A stretch of DNA of 64,000 nucleotides from an uncultured Erythrobacter sp. Its GTDB lineage: Bacteria > Pseudomonadota > Alphaproteobacteria > Sphingomonadales > Sphingomonadaceae. Position numbers and translations under genes: made by a program. The stretch is from positions 1-64,000 of the forward strand of contig CANMUS010000001.1 of NCBI GenBank assembly GCA_947501215.1, written 5' to 3'. The notes beneath the pieces were generated by a model, which was not told the origin of the DNA, ran no database searches, and saw only the letters and a list, made by a program, of their open reading frames with translations. This document shows, one piece after another, positions 17,442 to 27,902 of this stretch. Each line of letters opens with the position of its first letter. Position 1 is the stretch's first letter.

Positions 17442-18318
17442 CGCCCGGCTGATAGCAGACCAGCAAGGCATCGAAACCCGTGTCGACGCGGCAACGAAAG
17501 CGCTCGCCGAAGCGGACATGCCGGTCGCGATGGCAGGGATGCTCGATTTCTGCGGAGACGTGTTGCAATTTGCGCTGCCACATGGCGATCCCGCGCAGCT
17601 GACCGCACTGCTGGTTGAGCACTTCGGCGAGGTCGACCAGCTCGTTGCCGATCATGAAATCGAGGTGCCGCGCCTGTTCGTCTCGGACATGGATTCGACG
17701 ATGATCGGGCAGGAATGCATCGACGAGCTGGCGGATTTCGCCGGTTTGAAAGATCGGGTCGCTGCCATCACCGAGCGTGCCATGCGCGGCGAGCTCGATT
17801 TCGCCGATGCGCTGACCGAGCGGGTCAGCCTGCTCGAGGGGCTGGAGGAAACAGCCATCGACCGATGCTTGGCCGAACGGATCGTGCCCGTCCCCGGCGC
17901 GCGGACGCTGGTGGCCACGCTAGCCGCAAAAGGGTGCCGCACCGTCCTCGTAACGGGAGGATTCCATCATTTCGCGGACCCGGTCGCAGACCGTTTGGGA
18001 TTCGAACGGGTCGTCGGCAATCGCCTCGGTGTGCACGACGGGAAGCTGACCGGTGAACTGGCCGGCCCCATAAGCGATGCCTCGACCAAGCTCGCAACGC
18101 TCGAGGAAGAGCGAGACCAGCTGGGCGAAGGGGCGAGGGTGCTGGCCACCGGCGACGGAGCGAACGACATTCCAATGGTCGAGGCGGCGGATTACGGCAT
18201 TGCCTATCGCGCCAAGCCCAAGGCGCGCGATGCGGCCAATGGCAGGATCGCGAGCGAGAACCTGACGTCGATCCTGAAATTGCTCGGTATCGCGCAATCC
18301 GACTGGGTCGAAGGTTAA
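17434..18318 (+). CDS. serB: phosphoserine phosphatase
   Basis: Dephosphorylates O-phosphoserine to serine, the last step of serine synthesis. With 294 aa it has an N-terminal ACT-like segment (about 1-75) and a HAD domain: motif I DMDST at 85-89, FADALTERV, VLVTGGFHHFAD (motif II), SDASTKLATL with the motif III Lys, and ATGDGANDIPMVEAADYGIAY (motif IV). The start GTG 17434 (MLIARLIADQQ) follows AGGAG by 8 nt. An upstream ATG at 17398 would deepen the overlap with miaA. The divergent starts of serB and miaA overlap. Confidence 0.94.
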   Translation: MLIARLIADQQGIETRVDAATKALAEADMPVAMAGMLDFCGDVLQFALPHGDPAQLTALLVEHFGEVDQLVADHEIEVPRLFVSDMDSTMIGQECIDELADFAGLKDRVAAITERAMRGELDFADALTERVSLLEGLEETAIDRCLAERIVPVPGARTLVATLAAKGCRTVLVTGGFHHFADPVADRLGFERVVGNRLGVHDGKLTGELAGPISDASTKLATLEEERDQLGEGARVLATGDGANDIPMVEAADYGIAYRAKPKARDAANGRIASENLTSILKLLGIAQSDWVEG

Positions 18319-18390
18319 TATTTCGATGGCGCGCATTTCCAATTATGCGCCGCGGCTCTCGAATATGTAAGCCGGAAAGAGGCTTGCATA

Positions 18391-19224
18391 ATGAATGAAC
18401 ACATCAGCTTTACTGCCGCGATGGACGCAGCCTCGGATGGCACGCCGCTGCGGCACCCGGATCGTCCCCAGCCGAAATACCGGCCGCTTGTCGCCATCAG
18501 GGGCTTTCGCGAGCTCTTGAAGGACAAGGAAAACACGGCGATCGTCTTCCAGATCTACGACGCGCTACCGTCGAAAAGCTTTGTGCCGCGGGTGCGCGAC
18601 CTTGCGCTCAGCCCGCGCGGCGAGGAATTGCGCGAGCGTGAGCCGTTTCTTCCCACACTGCTCGACGATCACGACATGCTGCGCACCTTCCCGCAAGGCA
18701 GCGTTGCGCAAGCCTATTGTGACTTCATGGAGAGCGAGGGGCTGACGGCTGCGGGCCTGGTGGAAGAATTCGAAAAAGCCGGCCGTCCGACATATCCCGA
18801 TCTGGTCCAGTGGTTCGGCTTTCGCCAGCGCGACACGCACGACTTGATGCATGTCCTGACCGGTTACGGTCGCGACGCGCTTGGGGAACAATGCGTGCTG
18901 CTGTTCACCCATGGCCAGTCGCCGAGCCAAGGACACTTGCTGCTCGGCTATGCGGGATCGCTGCACATCAAGAAGCTGCGGAGGGGCAGCCAAGCCCCGG
19001 TGCTCAAGGCAACGCGCGAAGCGCATCGTACGGGCAAGGCATGTCCACCGCTGGTCGGACTGTCGATCAGGGATTTGCTTGCGAAGGACCTCTGCGAAGC
19101 GCGAGCCGACCTCAATATTCCCGAGCCACGCTGGTATCGCGAATGCCACCGTATCTGGCGCGAGGAAGGGATCGATCCATACGATTTGCTCGCCGGATCA
19201 ACGAGCGAAAGCGCCGCCGCCTGA
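18391..19224 (+). CDS. COQ4-family protein of ubiquinone biosynthesis
   Basis: A 277-aa COQ4 homologue. COQ4 organises ubiquinone biosynthesis in mitochondria and, in recent work, has been linked to oxidative decarboxylation at ring carbon C1. The family's metal motif HDxxH-x11-E is intact: H150, D151, H154 and E166 in THDLMHVLTGYGRDALGE. The C-terminal region RWYRECHRIWREEGIDPYDL is also typical. It sits 72 bp past serB with a GGAAAGAGG-like site before ATG 18391. It probably has its own promoter or reads through from serB. Confidence 0.88.
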   Translation: MNEHISFTAAMDAASDGTPLRHPDRPQPKYRPLVAIRGFRELLKDKENTAIVFQIYDALPSKSFVPRVRDLALSPRGEELREREPFLPTLLDDHDMLRTFPQGSVAQAYCDFMESEGLTAAGLVEEFEKAGRPTYPDLVQWFGFRQRDTHDLMHVLTGYGRDALGEQCVLLFTHGQSPSQGHLLLGYAGSLHIKKLRRGSQAPVLKATREAHRTGKACPPLVGLSIRDLLAKDLCEARADLNIPEPRWYRECHRIWREEGIDPYDLLAGSTSESAAA

Positions 19225-19227
19225 GGG

Positions 19228-19899
19228 TCAGAGCCAGCTGGCGATTTGCGACAGCGGCTTCTTTTCGGTCGCTTTCTTCGGGACGGTAGCTTCGTCCGAC
19301 GGCAAGCCCGCAACCACGATCATCAGCGGCTTCTCATGGTCGGGTCGCCCGCAAATCTCGCGTAAGAAGCCCATCGGCGAGGGTGTGTGGGTCAGGGTCG
19401 ATAGCCCGGCTTCGTGCAAGGTAGTAATCAGCATGCCGCACGCGATGCCGACGCTTTCGTTGACGTAGTAATTCTGTGTCTTCCCGTCCTCCCCGATCCC
19501 GTCCTTGCGCTGCGCGAAGACCACGATAAGCCACGGAGCGGTTTCAAGGAACGGCTTGTCCGCATCGGTGCCGAGGGGGCCGAGCGCTTCCAGCCATTCG
19601 TCGCTCGCCTTGCCGCTGTAGAAGGTGCGCTCTTCCGCCTCGGCCGCCTCGCGAATGGCGCGCTTGGTTTCGGGCGATGAGACGACGGCGAAATGCCAAG
19701 GCTGGTGGTTCGCGCCATTGGGCGCGCTGCCCGCTGCCTCGATAGCCGACTCGATGACTTCGCGCGGCACTGGCGCGTCGGAGAAATAGCGGCAGCTGCG
19801 CCGTTCCTTCAGCCGGTCGCGCATATTGCGGGCGCGTAAGACTCGCTCCTCGTTGGCGAGGGCAGGCATGGAGTAAGGCGGACTATCGTGATCGCGCAT
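19228..19899 (-). CDS. nitroreductase-family FMN oxidoreductase
   Basis: A 223-aa NADH/NADPH-dependent flavoprotein of the nitroreductase fold. The FMN-binding landmarks are [44 protein letters not shown], with the RRSxRxF and the S-P-x-G-x-N-x-Q-P-W loop. [23 protein letters not shown] and the C-terminal region follow. The closest functional group is hard to choose; BluB and iodotyrosine-deiodinase-like branches share these features (inference). The start ATG 19899 ([10 protein letters not shown]) is just after the upstream DUF3052 stop. The two genes on the minus strand are 23 bp apart and likely co-transcribed. Confidence 0.82.
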   Translation of the reverse strand: MRDHDSPPYSMPALANEERVLRARNMRDRLKERRSCRYFSDAPVPREVIESAIEAAGSAPNGANHQPWHFAVVSSPETKRAIREAAEAEERTFYSGKASDEWLEALGPLGTDADKPFLETAPWLIVVFAQRKDGIGEDGKTQNYYVNESVGIACGMLITTLHEAGLSTLTHTPSPMGFLREICGRPDHEKPLMIVVAGLPSDEATVPKKATEKKPLSQIASWL

Positions 19900-19922
19900 C
19901 TCGATGCTTTCAGATTGGCAAT

Positions 19923-20330
19923 TCAGCGCAGGTCCTTGCGGATGACGAGCTTGAGACCCGACCAGATTTCGTCCGCCGCGCACTTCTTCGTATCGACGAA
20001 GCCGATAGCAAGCCCCGCTTCGCGGACATCGTGCTCGTCGATCTCGGTGTCGACGCCGGCATCTTTCTTTGGCCAGCTGACCCAGACCTGCCCGTCGGGC
20101 GCGATACTGTGGCGCAGTTCCGCGAGTTTGCGTTTGAGCAGGGCTTTTTCGGTCACGAAGATATGGGCGGCATCGGGCCGCTCGTCCGGGCTAGTGACAA
20201 AGGTAAGATCGAGAGCGTATTCGCCGATCTCGTCCTGCACGCTTTCCGGCATTTCGTAGAACCAGACTCGCTGGCCATCACGCAGCGAGAGCTTCTTGGC
20301 AAGCGGGGTGTCGGAATGGCCTGCGGTCAT
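19923..20330 (-). CDS. DUF3052-family protein
   Basis: A 135-aa soluble protein matching the general shape of DUF3052: [23 protein letters not shown] at the start, [37 protein letters not shown] in the middle, and [32 protein letters not shown] at the end. Its function is not known. It lies between purL and a nitroreductase gene on the same strand. Confidence 0.75.
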   Translation of the reverse strand: MTAGHSDTPLAKKLSLRDGQRVWFYEMPESVQDEIGEYALDLTFVTSPDERPDAAHIFVTEKALLKRKLAELRHSIAPDGQVWVSWPKKDAGVDTEIDEHDVREAGLAIGFVDTKKCAADEIWSGLKLVIRKDLR

Positions 20331-20376
20331 GTTAACTTCTTTCCATCGGCAGCCCGAACACCTGTAGACACTGCGC

Positions 20377-22623
20377 CTAGCCGTCCATCCACTCGCTGAA
20401 GAAGCTGCGATGGGCGGCGCGCATCTCGTCGATCGTTTTACCGAAGAGCGTGCTGCCGCCGGTCTTGCCGATGCGACGGAAGCCGATTGCAGCGGTCTCG
20501 TCGTTCTCCGTTCCCTTGGCGAGTGCTTCGTTGAGCGCTTGCGTATCGGGGACGGTCACAACGTAGCGGCCTTGGTCTTCGCCGAACCACCACGCGGCCT
20601 GGCTATATTCCTCGTTCCACTCGACTTCGGCACCGATGCCGCCTGCCATGGCCATTTCGGCAAGCGCAATTGCGAGACCGCCGTCGGAGACATCGTGAAC
20701 CGCGCTGACCAGACCGTCGGCAATTAACTGGAGCACGATCTTGCCCGCGTTCTTTTCGACCGTTAGGTCGGTCGGCGGGGTGCGGCCTTCGTCGCGGCCG
20801 TGGATTTCAGACAGCCACAGCGACTTGCCGAGATGAGAACGTTCCGGATCGGCGGTGGCCCATTCCTCGGCGTGGATGAGGTAGATTGCCTCGCCCTCGG
20901 CTTTGAACGGCATCGTCATCATGTGGTCGTAATCGTCGATCAGGCCGACACCGCCGATGGCCGGGGTGGGCAGGATAGCAGAGCCGCCGCCGGTCGCCTT
21001 GCTCTCGTTGTAGAGGCTGACATTGCCGCTCACGATCGGGAAGTCGAGCACGCGGCAGGCGCGGCCCATGCCTTCGAGCGCGTGGACGAATTGCGCCATG
21101 ATTTCGGGGCGCTGCGGATTGGCGAAATTGAGGCAGTTGGTCACCGCCAGCGGACGCGCGCCTACTGCGCACAGGTTGCGGTATGCCTCGGCAATCGCCT
21201 GCTTGCCGCCTTCATAGGGGTCGGCGTGGACATAGCGCGGGGTGCAGTCGGTGCTGGTGGCCAGTGCCTTCTTGGTGCCATGGACGCGGACCACGCCCGC
21301 ATCGCCGCCGGTCTGTAGCGTATCGGCACCGACTTGGCTGTCGTATTGCTCGGAAATCCACTTGCGCGAAGACAGGTTGGGTGAGGCGAGCAGCGTCATC
21401 AAATCGCCGCCGACATCGTCGGTGTCGGGACGCTCGGTCATGGGCTTGATGCCAGCCCACGAAGCGTATTCTTCTTTCGAGAGGTAAGGGCGGTCGTACT
21501 CGGGCGCATCGGCCGCGAGGGGGCCGAGCGGAATGTCGCACACGACTTCGCCGCCGAATTCGAGCACCATGTGCTGCGTATCGGTGACTTCACCGATGAC
21601 TGCGAAATCGAGCTCCCACTTCTCGAAAATGGCCGCCGCCATTTCTTCCTTGCCGGGCTTCAGCACCATGAGCATGCGCTCCTGGCTTTCGCTGAGCATC
21701 ATTTCATAGGGCGTCATCCCCTCTTCGCGGCACGGCACCTTATTCATGTCGAGCCGGATGCCCGCCTTGCCGTTGGTCGCCATTTCGACGCTGGAAGAGG
21801 TGAGGCCCGCTGCGCCCATGTCCTGGATGGCGACGATGGCATCGGTCGCCATCAGTTCGAGGCAGGCTTCGATGAGCAGCTTCTCGGTGAACGGGTCGCC
21901 CACCTGAACCGTGGGACGCTTGGCCTCGGCATCTTCCTCGAAGTCGGCCGAAGCCATGGTCGCGCCATGGATGCCATCGCGCCCGGTCTTCGAGCCGACA
22001 TAGACAATCGGGTTTCCGACGCCGGTCGCCGCGCTGTAGAAAATCTTGTCCGCATCGGCGACACCGACGGTCATCGCATTGACGAGGATGTTGCCGTCAT
22101 AGGCAGGGTGGAAATTGGTTTCGCCGCACACGGTCGGCACGCCCACGCAATTGCCATAGCCGCCGATGCCCGCGACCACGCCCTGCACGAGGTGCTTCAT
22201 CTTCGGATGCTCGGGGCGGCCAAAGCGCAGCGCATTGGCATTCGCGACCGGGCGCGCACCCATGGTGAAGACGTCGCGCAGGATGCCGCCGACACCCGTC
22301 GCCGCGCCCTGGTATGGCTCGATGTAGCTCGGGTGGTTGTGGCTCTCCATCTTGAAGATGGCGGCCTGACCGTCGCCGATATCGATGACGCCCGCGTTCT
22401 CGCCCGGACCACATATGACCCAAGGTGCCTCGGTCGGCAGCTTCTTGAGATGGAGGCGCGAGCTTTTGTAGGAGCAATGCTCGCTCCACATCACCGAGAA
22501 GATGCCCAGTTCCACAAGGTTCGGCTCGCGGCCCAGCGCATGCAATACGCGGTCGTATTCTTCCTCGCTCAGCCCGTGCTGGGCGACGACGTCGGGGGTG
22601 ATGGCGGACTCGGGTGTGTTCAT
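20377..22623 (-). CDS. purL: phosphoribosylformylglycinamidine synthase II
   Basis: Converts FGAR plus ATP plus glutamine-derived ammonia to FGAM in purine synthesis; the 748-aa small PurL works with PurS and PurQ, which are not in this window. Landmarks: [12 protein letters not shown] near residue 45, [38 protein letters not shown], then [18 protein letters not shown] and, in the second half, [12 protein letters not shown] and [19 protein letters not shown]. It starts 11 bp downstream of a membrane-protein gene on the same strand. Confidence 0.97.
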   Translation of the reverse strand: MNTPESAITPDVVAQHGLSEEEYDRVLHALGREPNLVELGIFSVMWSEHCSYKSSRLHLKKLPTEAPWVICGPGENAGVIDIGDGQAAIFKMESHNHPSYIEPYQGAATGVGGILRDVFTMGARPVANANALRFGRPEHPKMKHLVQGVVAGIGGYGNCVGVPTVCGETNFHPAYDGNILVNAMTVGVADADKIFYSAATGVGNPIVYVGSKTGRDGIHGATMASADFEEDAEAKRPTVQVGDPFTEKLLIEACLELMATDAIVAIQDMGAAGLTSSSVEMATNGKAGIRLDMNKVPCREEGMTPYEMMLSESQERMLMVLKPGKEEMAAAIFEKWELDFAVIGEVTDTQHMVLEFGGEVVCDIPLGPLAADAPEYDRPYLSKEEYASWAGIKPMTERPDTDDVGGDLMTLLASPNLSSRKWISEQYDSQVGADTLQTGGDAGVVRVHGTKKALATSTDCTPRYVHADPYEGGKQAIAEAYRNLCAVGARPLAVTNCLNFANPQRPEIMAQFVHALEGMGRACRVLDFPIVSGNVSLYNESKATGGGSAILPTPAIGGVGLIDDYDHMMTMPFKAEGEAIYLIHAEEWATADPERSHLGKSLWLSEIHGRDEGRTPPTDLTVEKNAGKIVLQLIADGLVSAVHDVSDGGLAIALAEMAMAGGIGAEVEWNEEYSQAAWWFGEDQGRYVVTVPDTQALNEALAKGTENDETAAIGFRRIGKTGGSTLFGKTIDEMRAAHRSFFSEWMDG

Positions 22624-22634
22624 GGCCCGCGCCC

Positions 22635-23315
22635 TTAGCGGGGCGGGGTCGCGACCGCTAGTCCCACCTCGCCCTTATGCCACCGTGTGAGGCTGACCCA
22701 ATAGGCCAGTGCGGTGAGCAAGGCGAAGGCGAACAGCCCGGTCGCGAGGAAGGCGAAATCGGCGGCCTGTGGTTCCGGCCCGAACCAGTTGATGGCTTGC
22801 AGAGCGAGCAGGGTGAAGAGCAATACCAGCGGCGGCACGATCGGGCCCTTCGTACGCCGCATGTACCACCAGAAGGCGAGGCCCATCAGCCCCAGTTCCA
22901 GCGGCATTTCGATCCACGGCTTGTTCCATAGCCCGAAGCCGAGTTTCGTCTCGCCGCCCGCGATGGTCAGGTCCGGGCGGTGCACCAGCAAGTCGAGCAA
23001 CCAGTGTGACAGGACCACTATGCCCGCCCAAATGGCTGCAATCGCGTTGCGCGACAGCAGGTAGACCAACGCGGCGAAGCCGATCGCGAATCCTCCCGTG
23101 CCCACCAGGCTGTGCGTGATCGGCATGTGGTAGAAATCCATCGGGTTCATTTCGGTGATGCCCGGCACCACGCGCATCTTCTCTATACCGACCATGGCAA
23201 GCAGGAAGAAGGCCCAGTCCACCAGCTGCGCGGCTATGAACAGCGTGCCAAGACGCGGTGCGTCCTTAGTGATCGCTTTCGCCGCTAGCGCAGGTGCGAA
23301 GTGGCCGATGAACAT
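22635..23315 (-). CDS. multi-pass membrane protein of unknown function
   Basis: A 226-aa protein with about six hydrophobic segments (for example [50 protein letters not shown] and [20 protein letters not shown]). The pattern [14 protein letters not shown] at the start and [14 protein letters not shown] in the middle resemble the YdjM/LexA-regulated membrane-bound hydrolase-like family, where His and Asp form a possible metal site, but the match is from memory. It lies 7 bp after a DUF2177 gene and 11 bp before purL, all on the minus strand. Confidence 0.7.
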   Translation of the reverse strand: MFIGHFAPALAAKAITKDAPRLGTLFIAAQLVDWAFFLLAMVGIEKMRVVPGITEMNPMDFYHMPITHSLVGTGGFAIGFAALVYLLSRNAIAAIWAGIVVLSHWLLDLLVHRPDLTIAGGETKLGFGLWNKPWIEMPLELGLMGLAFWWYMRRTKGPIVPPLVLLFTLLALQAINWFGPEPQAADFAFLATGLFAFALLTALAYWVSLTRWHKGEVGLAVATPPR

Positions 23316-23322
23316 GCTCGGC

Positions 23323-23718
23323 TCAGACCAGCTTGGTCGCCGCGAATGTCGCCACACTCGCCGCGACCGCCGTAGCAAAAGCGCCCCAGCAGATGTCGGC
23401 GACCGTCACCGTCGTCGACCACTGCCGCAGCGTTGCCTGGTTGGTGAGATCGTAGGTCGCGTAACACAGCGCCCCCAGCAGCGCGCCGTTCAGCGCCGCC
23501 GTCCCGACCCCGCCAGCCAGACCGGGACGCACCGCGAACCACACGATCCCGGCGATGTAAGCGACGTAGAAAACCAGCGCCGGAGCCATGCGGAAACTGT
23601 CCGCCAGCATGTCGCTCAAGCGAGGGCGGTAGAAATTGTCGCCGGCCCAGCCGAGCCAGAGGGCGTCGAGCACGCCAAACACGATGGCGGCGGCGACAAA
23701 GGCGACAATCCACGTCAT
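23323..23718 (-). CDS. DUF2177-family membrane protein
   Basis: A 131-aa protein with four predicted transmembrane segments. Family marks are VFGVLDALWLGWAGDNFYRPRLSDML at the start, and ALLGALCYATYDLTNQATLRQWSTTVTVADICWGAF towards the end. Function is unknown. It is the first gene of a minus-strand set with the six-pass membrane protein and perhaps purL. It is divergent from xseB with a 64-bp gap that must hold promoters for both directions. Confidence 0.82.
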   Translation of the reverse strand: MTWIVAFVAAAIVFGVLDALWLGWAGDNFYRPRLSDMLADSFRMAPALVFYVAYIAGIVWFAVRPGLAGGVGTAALNGALLGALCYATYDLTNQATLRQWSTTVTVADICWGAFATAVAASVATFAATKLV

Positions 23719-23782
23719 ATCGGCTCCCCGGTGTTTCGGGTTACTTGACCGCCCACGCCCGCGCGGTCAATGCTCCGCCGCG

Positions 23783-24040
23783 ATGACAGAGCAAGACACT
23801 CCGATTGCAGATATGAGTTTCGAAGAGGCCCTGCGCGCGCTCGAAGACGTGGTTCGCAGGCTCGAAAGCGGCGATGTGCCGCTCGACGAGAGCATCGACC
23901 TCTATGAACGCGGCGAGGCACTGCGCAAGGCCTGCCAGGCGCGGCTCGATGCAGCGCAGGCGCGGATCGAGAAGATTGTGCAAGGCGCCGACGGCAAGCC
24001 GGCCGGAACCGAGCCCTTCGATGCAGGCAGCCCCGCGTGA
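23783..24040 (+). CDS. xseB: exodeoxyribonuclease VII small subunit
   Basis: An 85-aa helical subunit that partners XseA in exonuclease VII, which degrades single-stranded DNA. It shows the family sequence MSFEEALRALEDVVRRLESGDVPLDESIDLYERGEAL, followed by CQARLDAAQARIEKI. The start ATG 23783 gives normal length. Its TGA overlaps the ispA GTG (GTGA). It begins the xseB-ispA-coaD set, an order often seen in proteobacteria with ispA and dxs. Confidence 0.95.
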   Translation: MTEQDTPIADMSFEEALRALEDVVRRLESGDVPLDESIDLYERGEALRKACQARLDAAQARIEKIVQGADGKPAGTEPFDAGSPA

Positions 24041-24945
24041 ACGCGATGACGGCAATGCCCGACATCCTCGCCGCAGCATTCGAGCGTATTCAGGCCGAGA
24101 TCGACAGCGCATTCGACGCTTTCCTGCCCGTCCCGGACGACAGCCGCGCGCCGCTGATCGAGGCGATGCGCTATGCCGCGATCGGCGGCGGCAAGCGCGT
24201 GCGCCCGCTGCTGCTGGCGGCGACGGCAGATCTTTACGGCGTGAATCGGAGTGCGGCGGTGAACGCGGGCTGTGCGGTCGAAGCGATCCACGCCTATTCG
24301 CTGATTCATGACGATCTGCCCTGCATGGACGACGACGATCTGCGCCACGGCAAGCCGACGCTGCATAAAGCGTTCGACGAGGCGACGGCGGTGCTGGCAG
24401 GCGATTGCCTCCACGCTCTCGCCTTCGATATCCTGACCCAGCCAGACACCAGCACCGATCCGTTCGTGCGGGCAGAACTGGTCGCGACGCTTTCGCGCGC
24501 CAGCGGCCACGACGGCATGGCTGGCGGGCAGATGATGGATATCGCCTCCGAACAGCAGCAATACGACTTGCGCCAGATCACCCGGCTGCAACAGCTCAAG
24601 ACCGGCGCTCTGCTGGCCGCGAGCGTCGAAATGGGCGCCGTGCTCGGTAGGGTTCCGCCGGAAGGACGCACGCACTTGCGCGCCTATGCCCGCGACATCG
24701 GTCTCGCCTTCCAGATTGCCGACGACCTTCTCGACGTCGAAGGCGACGAGGACAAGGCCGGCAAGGCGCTGCGCAAGGACGAAGGGCAGGGCAAGCAGAC
24801 CTTCGTTACGCTGATGGGCGTGGACCAGGCGCGCGCACAGGCGGAAATGCTGGTCGAGCAAGCGGGCAAGCATCTTAGCAGCCACGGCGAAGACGCGCGG
24901 CTGCTGGTCGAACTGGCGCGCTTTATCGTGAAGAGGGACCATTGA
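24037..24945 (+). CDS. ispA: farnesyl/geranyl diphosphate synthase (short-chain polyprenyl synthase)
   Basis: Condenses isopentenyl diphosphate with allylic diphosphates to make farnesyl diphosphate, the precursor of quinones, undecaprenol and carotenoids. It is 302 aa. The first Asp-rich motif DDLPCMDDDDLRHG (with two residues between, bacterial FPP type) and second motif DDLLDVEGDED are intact, with GGKRVRPLL before and GGQMMDI between. The start is GTG 24037 overlapping the xseB stop. The stop TGA overlaps the coaD ATG (TGATG), so the three genes are coupled. Confidence 0.93.
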   Translation: MNAMTAMPDILAAAFERIQAEIDSAFDAFLPVPDDSRAPLIEAMRYAAIGGGKRVRPLLLAATADLYGVNRSAAVNAGCAVEAIHAYSLIHDDLPCMDDDDLRHGKPTLHKAFDEATAVLAGDCLHALAFDILTQPDTSTDPFVRAELVATLSRASGHDGMAGGQMMDIASEQQQYDLRQITRLQQLKTGALLAASVEMGAVLGRVPPEGRTHLRAYARDIGLAFQIADDLLDVEGDEDKAGKALRKDEGQGKQTFVTLMGVDQARAQAEMLVEQAGKHLSSHGEDARLLVELARFIVKRDH

Positions 24946-25457
24946 TGGCAGAGCGCATCGGCATCTACCCCGGCACATTCGATCCCATCACGCTGGGCCA
25001 TGCGGACATCCTCCGGCGCGGCTCGAAGCTGGTCGACAAGCTCATCATCGGTGTGACGACCAATCCGTCCAAGAACCCGATGTTCTCGACCGAGGAACGC
25101 TTCGCCATGGTCGAGCGCGAAATTGCCGACATGGGGCTTACCAATGTCGAGGTGGTCGGCTTCAACGCCCTGCTGGTGAAATTCGCGCAGAAGATGGGCG
25201 CAAACGTGATCATCCGCGGGCTGCGCGCTGTGGCGGATTTCGAATACGAATACCAGATGGCCGGTATGAACCAGCAGCTCGACGACGACGTCGAGACCGT
25301 ATTCCTCATGGCCGATGTCTCGCTCCAGCCGATCGCCTCGCGGCTCGTCAAGGAAATCGCGATGTTCGGCGGCGACATCAGCCCCTTCGTCAGCAAATCC
25401 GTATGCGACGAAGTGGTCGCGCGTGTTAAGCAAACCGGTCTCCGCGGCGATTATTGA
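24945..25457 (+). CDS. coaD: phosphopantetheine adenylyltransferase
   Basis: Adenylylates 4'-phosphopantetheine to dephospho-CoA, the fourth step of CoA synthesis. It is 170 aa, as usual. The nucleotidyltransferase motif GTFDPITLGHADI lies at about 9-21 (TxGH), and NVIIRGLRAVADFEYEYQMAGMN and FLMADVSLQPIASRLVKEIA (ISST-like region) follow. The start ATG 24945 overlaps the ispA stop codon. It ends before an 80-bp gap to the cyclophilin gene. Confidence 0.97.
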   Translation: MAERIGIYPGTFDPITLGHADILRRGSKLVDKLIIGVTTNPSKNPMFSTEERFAMVEREIADMGLTNVEVVGFNALLVKFAQKMGANVIIRGLRAVADFEYEYQMAGMNQQLDDDVETVFLMADVSLQPIASRLVKEIAMFGGDISPFVSKSVCDEVVARVKQTGLRGDY

Positions 25458-25537
25458 GACACACCAATGCTATTCATTGAATGGACAGACCGCGCTCGTT
25501 AGAGGGGCGGCAATCCAGACACATCGATGGGATACCC

Positions 25538-26218
25538 ATGTTCAAGACTTCGCTTGCCCTTGCCGCCGCTGCACTCGCCGCGACCATGCCGATCGGTGCT
25601 ATTGCGCAGGAGGCCGAAACGCCGGCTGCGGCGCAGGACACGCGCACGTATGACCCGGTCAGCTTCGACATGGCGGTGGAGCCCGAGAATATCCTCCTGC
25701 TCGACCTTTCGAATGGCGAGCGCGTAGCAATCCGCCTGATGCCGGGCTGGGCACCGAACCATGTGGAGCGGATCAAGACGCTCACCCGCCAAGGTTTCTA
25801 CGATGGCGTGATCTTCCACCGCGTGATCGACGGCTTCATGGCGCAGACCGGCGATCCGACCGGCACCGGTACAGGTGCATCGCAGCTTCCGGACATCGAC
25901 GAGGAATTCAATCCGATGCCGCATGTCCGTGGCACGGTAGCCATGGCTCGCGCGGCGGACGAGAATAGCGCGAACAGCCAGTTCTTCATCGTCTTCTACC
26001 CGCGCTTCAGCCTTGACCAGAAATACACGAATTTCGGCCGCGTGATTTCGAACATGGCTGGAGTCGACGCGATCCAGCGCGGCGAGCCGCCGCAGAACCC
26101 GACGCGGATCCTGCAGGCTTCGATCGCCACCGATGGCAAGCCCGTGCCGATCAACACCGCGCCGCGCGCTGCCGACGAAATCAGCGTCGACGACCTCAAC
26201 GCTCCGATCCAGGAATAG
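25538..26218 (+). CDS. periplasmic cyclophilin-type peptidyl-prolyl isomerase
   Basis: A 226-aa protein with a Sec signal peptide (MFKTSLALAAAALAATMPIGAIAQ, cleavage near 23). The cyclophilin core includes GFYDGVIFHRVIDGFMAQTGDPTGTGTG (catalytic Arg in FHR), GTVAMARAADENSANSQFFI and FTNFGRV-like KYTNFGRVISNMAGVD. It catalyses cis-trans isomerisation of prolyl bonds and should act in the periplasm on exported proteins. The start ATG 25538 gives the signal peptide; an upstream ATG at 25481 adds a polar stretch that would hide it. Probably its own transcription unit, or with queA 42 bp downstream. Confidence 0.92.
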   Translation: MFKTSLALAAAALAATMPIGAIAQEAETPAAAQDTRTYDPVSFDMAVEPENILLLDLSNGERVAIRLMPGWAPNHVERIKTLTRQGFYDGVIFHRVIDGFMAQTGDPTGTGTGASQLPDIDEEFNPMPHVRGTVAMARAADENSANSQFFIVFYPRFSLDQKYTNFGRVISNMAGVDAIQRGEPPQNPTRILQASIATDGKPVPINTAPRAADEISVDDLNAPIQE

Positions 26219-26259
26219 CGTTTGCGCCTTCGGTGACGCGCGCCTAATCGGCGGCCGTT

Positions 26260-27288
26260 ATGCGCGTTGACCTGTTCGATTTCGACCTCCCGCAAGAACT
26301 GATCGCGCTGCGCCCGGCGCGGCCGCGGGATGCAGCGCGCATGCTCGTCGTCCGGGGAGAAGAGCCTTTCGAAGATGCGGGGGTGAGCGATTTGCCGCGT
26401 CTGTTGAGGCGCGGCGACGTGCTGGTGTTCAACGACACCCGCGTGATCCCGGCGCAGCTCGAAGGGCGGCGCGGCGAAGCGAAGATCGGCGCAATGCTGC
26501 ACAAGCGGATCGATCTGAGACGCTGGCAGGCCTTCATCCGCAACGCCAAGCGATTGCGTCCGGGCGAGACAGTCGCGTTCGGCGGAGGAGTTTCGGCGAC
26601 AGCGGAAGAGCGGCTTGCCGATGGCAGCTTCGTCCTCGCCTTTCACGGAGAAGAACCCGTCGAAGTCCTGCTCGAGCGGGCAGGGCGCATGCCGCTACCG
26701 CCCTATATCGCGGGCAAGCGTGCGACGGATGCGCAGGATCGCGAGGACTACCAGACGATGTTCGCGCGTGAGGACGGTGCGGTCGCCGCGCCGACTGCTG
26801 CGCTGCATTTTACGCCCCGCCTGATGGACGCGCTGGATGCGGCGGGCATCGCGCGCGAGACGCTGACGCTGCATGTCGGGGCGGGGACTTTCCTGCCGGT
26901 CAAGGCCGACGATACCGACGACCATGCGATGCACTCAGAATGGGGCCGGATTGAGCCCGAGACCGCCGAGCGCCTCAATGCGGCGCGTGCAGCGGGCGGG
27001 CGGGTCATCGCCGTCGGCACCACCAGCCTGCGCCTGCTCGAGAGCGCCACGGGTGAAGATGGCGTAATCCAAGCCTTCGCGGGTGATACCGACATCTTCA
27101 TCACCCCGGGATATCGCTTCCGCGCGGTGGATGGGCTGATGACGAATTTTCACCTGCCCAAATCGACACTGATGATGCTGGTCAGCGCTCTGATGGGGCG
27201 GGAGCGGATGGTGGCGGCATACGATCATGCGATCGCGAACGAGTACCGCTTCTACAGCTACGGGGATTCCTCGCTGCTGCTGCCCTGA
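26260..27288 (+). CDS. queA: S-adenosylmethionine:tRNA ribosyltransferase-isomerase
   Basis: Transfers and isomerises the ribose of SAM onto 7-aminomethyl-7-deazaguanine in tRNA to give epoxyqueuosine. It is 342 aa. Landmarks: [78 protein letters not shown] with the HSEWGRI segment, and FLMLVSAL-like [12 protein letters not shown]. tgt, which acts earlier in the same pathway, is in this window at 32742. The 3' end overlaps the convergent TetR gene by 31 bp. Confidence 0.96.
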   Translation: MRVDLFDFDLPQELIALRPARPRDAARMLVVRGEEPFEDAGVSDLPRLLRRGDVLVFNDTRVIPAQLEGRRGEAKIGAMLHKRIDLRRWQAFIRNAKRLRPGETVAFGGGVSATAEERLADGSFVLAFHGEEPVEVLLERAGRMPLPPYIAGKRATDAQDREDYQTMFAREDGAVAAPTAALHFTPRLMDALDAAGIARETLTLHVGAGTFLPVKADDTDDHAMHSEWGRIEPETAERLNAARAAGGRVIAVGTTSLRLLESATGEDGVIQAFAGDTDIFITPGYRFRAVDGLMTNFHLPKSTLMMLVSALMGRERMVAAYDHAIANEYRFYSYGDSSLLLP

Positions 27289-27857
27289 ACCGGGAACAGG
27301 CTGCCGGTGTCGAGCAGGCGGTCGATTAGCGCGTCGTCCGCCGGAATCCGGCCATCAAGCATGAGCATGGCGATACCATGCGCGATCGACCAGGCTTGCA
27401 GTGCGAGGCGCTCCGCCTCTTCGCGGGTAGCGGACAACTCGCAAGCTAGTTCGGTCAACAATTCGCGTGCGGGATCCGGGTCCTCATCGCCAAGCTCGAC
27501 CGGCTCCCCCTGCGTAAACATCAGGCGAAACAGCACAGGATGGGCGAGCGCGAAGCGGACGTAAGCTCGTCCCGTCAGAGCAAATTTGGTCGATAGATGG
27601 TGAGACGTGTCCGCGGCCTGTTTCTGAGCAATCCCAAGCAATTTGGAGCCTTCGCGGGCGAGGGCCCGGTTCAGGGCCTGCTTGTCAGGAAAGTGGCGAT
27701 AGACGGCAGTGGCGGACACTCCCACTCGGCGGGCCAGTTCGCGCAACGACGGCTCCTTGCCCTCGCCACCTTCCAGTGCTGCAATTCCCTCCGTCAAGAG
27801 CGCATCCCGCAGGCTGCCGTGGTGGTAAGTCTCAGCCGATGTTGACACTGTTATCAT
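27258..27857 (-). CDS. TetR/AcrR-family transcriptional regulator
   Basis: A 199-aa repressor type. The N-terminal HTH is at about 37-60 ([27 protein letters not shown]). The C-terminal part resembles the WHG (TetR_C_33) ligand domain: [22 protein letters not shown] and [17 protein letters not shown]. The gene is divergent from the carotenoid oxygenase gene with only 45 bp between start codons, so it probably controls that gene and itself. Its ligand could be a substrate or product of the oxygenase (inference). Its end overlaps queA by 31 bp. Confidence 0.9.
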   Translation of the reverse strand: MITVSTSAETYHHGSLRDALLTEGIAALEGGEGKEPSLRELARRVGVSATAVYRHFPDKQALNRALAREGSKLLGIAQKQAADTSHHLSTKFALTGRAYVRFALAHPVLFRLMFTQGEPVELGDEDPDPARELLTELACELSATREEAERLALQAWSIAHGIAMLMLDGRIPADDALIDRLLDTGSLFPVQGSSSEESP

Positions 27858-27880
27858 TGCCTCTATGTTGACGGTGTTCA
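27841..27880 (+). promoter_or_regulatory. promoter/operator between TetR gene and carotenoid oxygenase gene
   Basis: A likely promoter for the oxygenase gene is TTGACA (27842-27847), 16 nt, TATGTT (27864-27869). Two near-identical sites GTTGAC-xx-TGTT occur at 27841-27852 and 27867-27878, one inside the start of the TetR gene and one at the promoter -10. The second is an imperfect palindrome of form GTxxAC-5-GTxxAC. These are candidate operators for the divergent TetR protein. Confidence 0.5.
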
Positions 27881-27902
27881 CTTTAGACAAGGCGATTCGC
27901 AT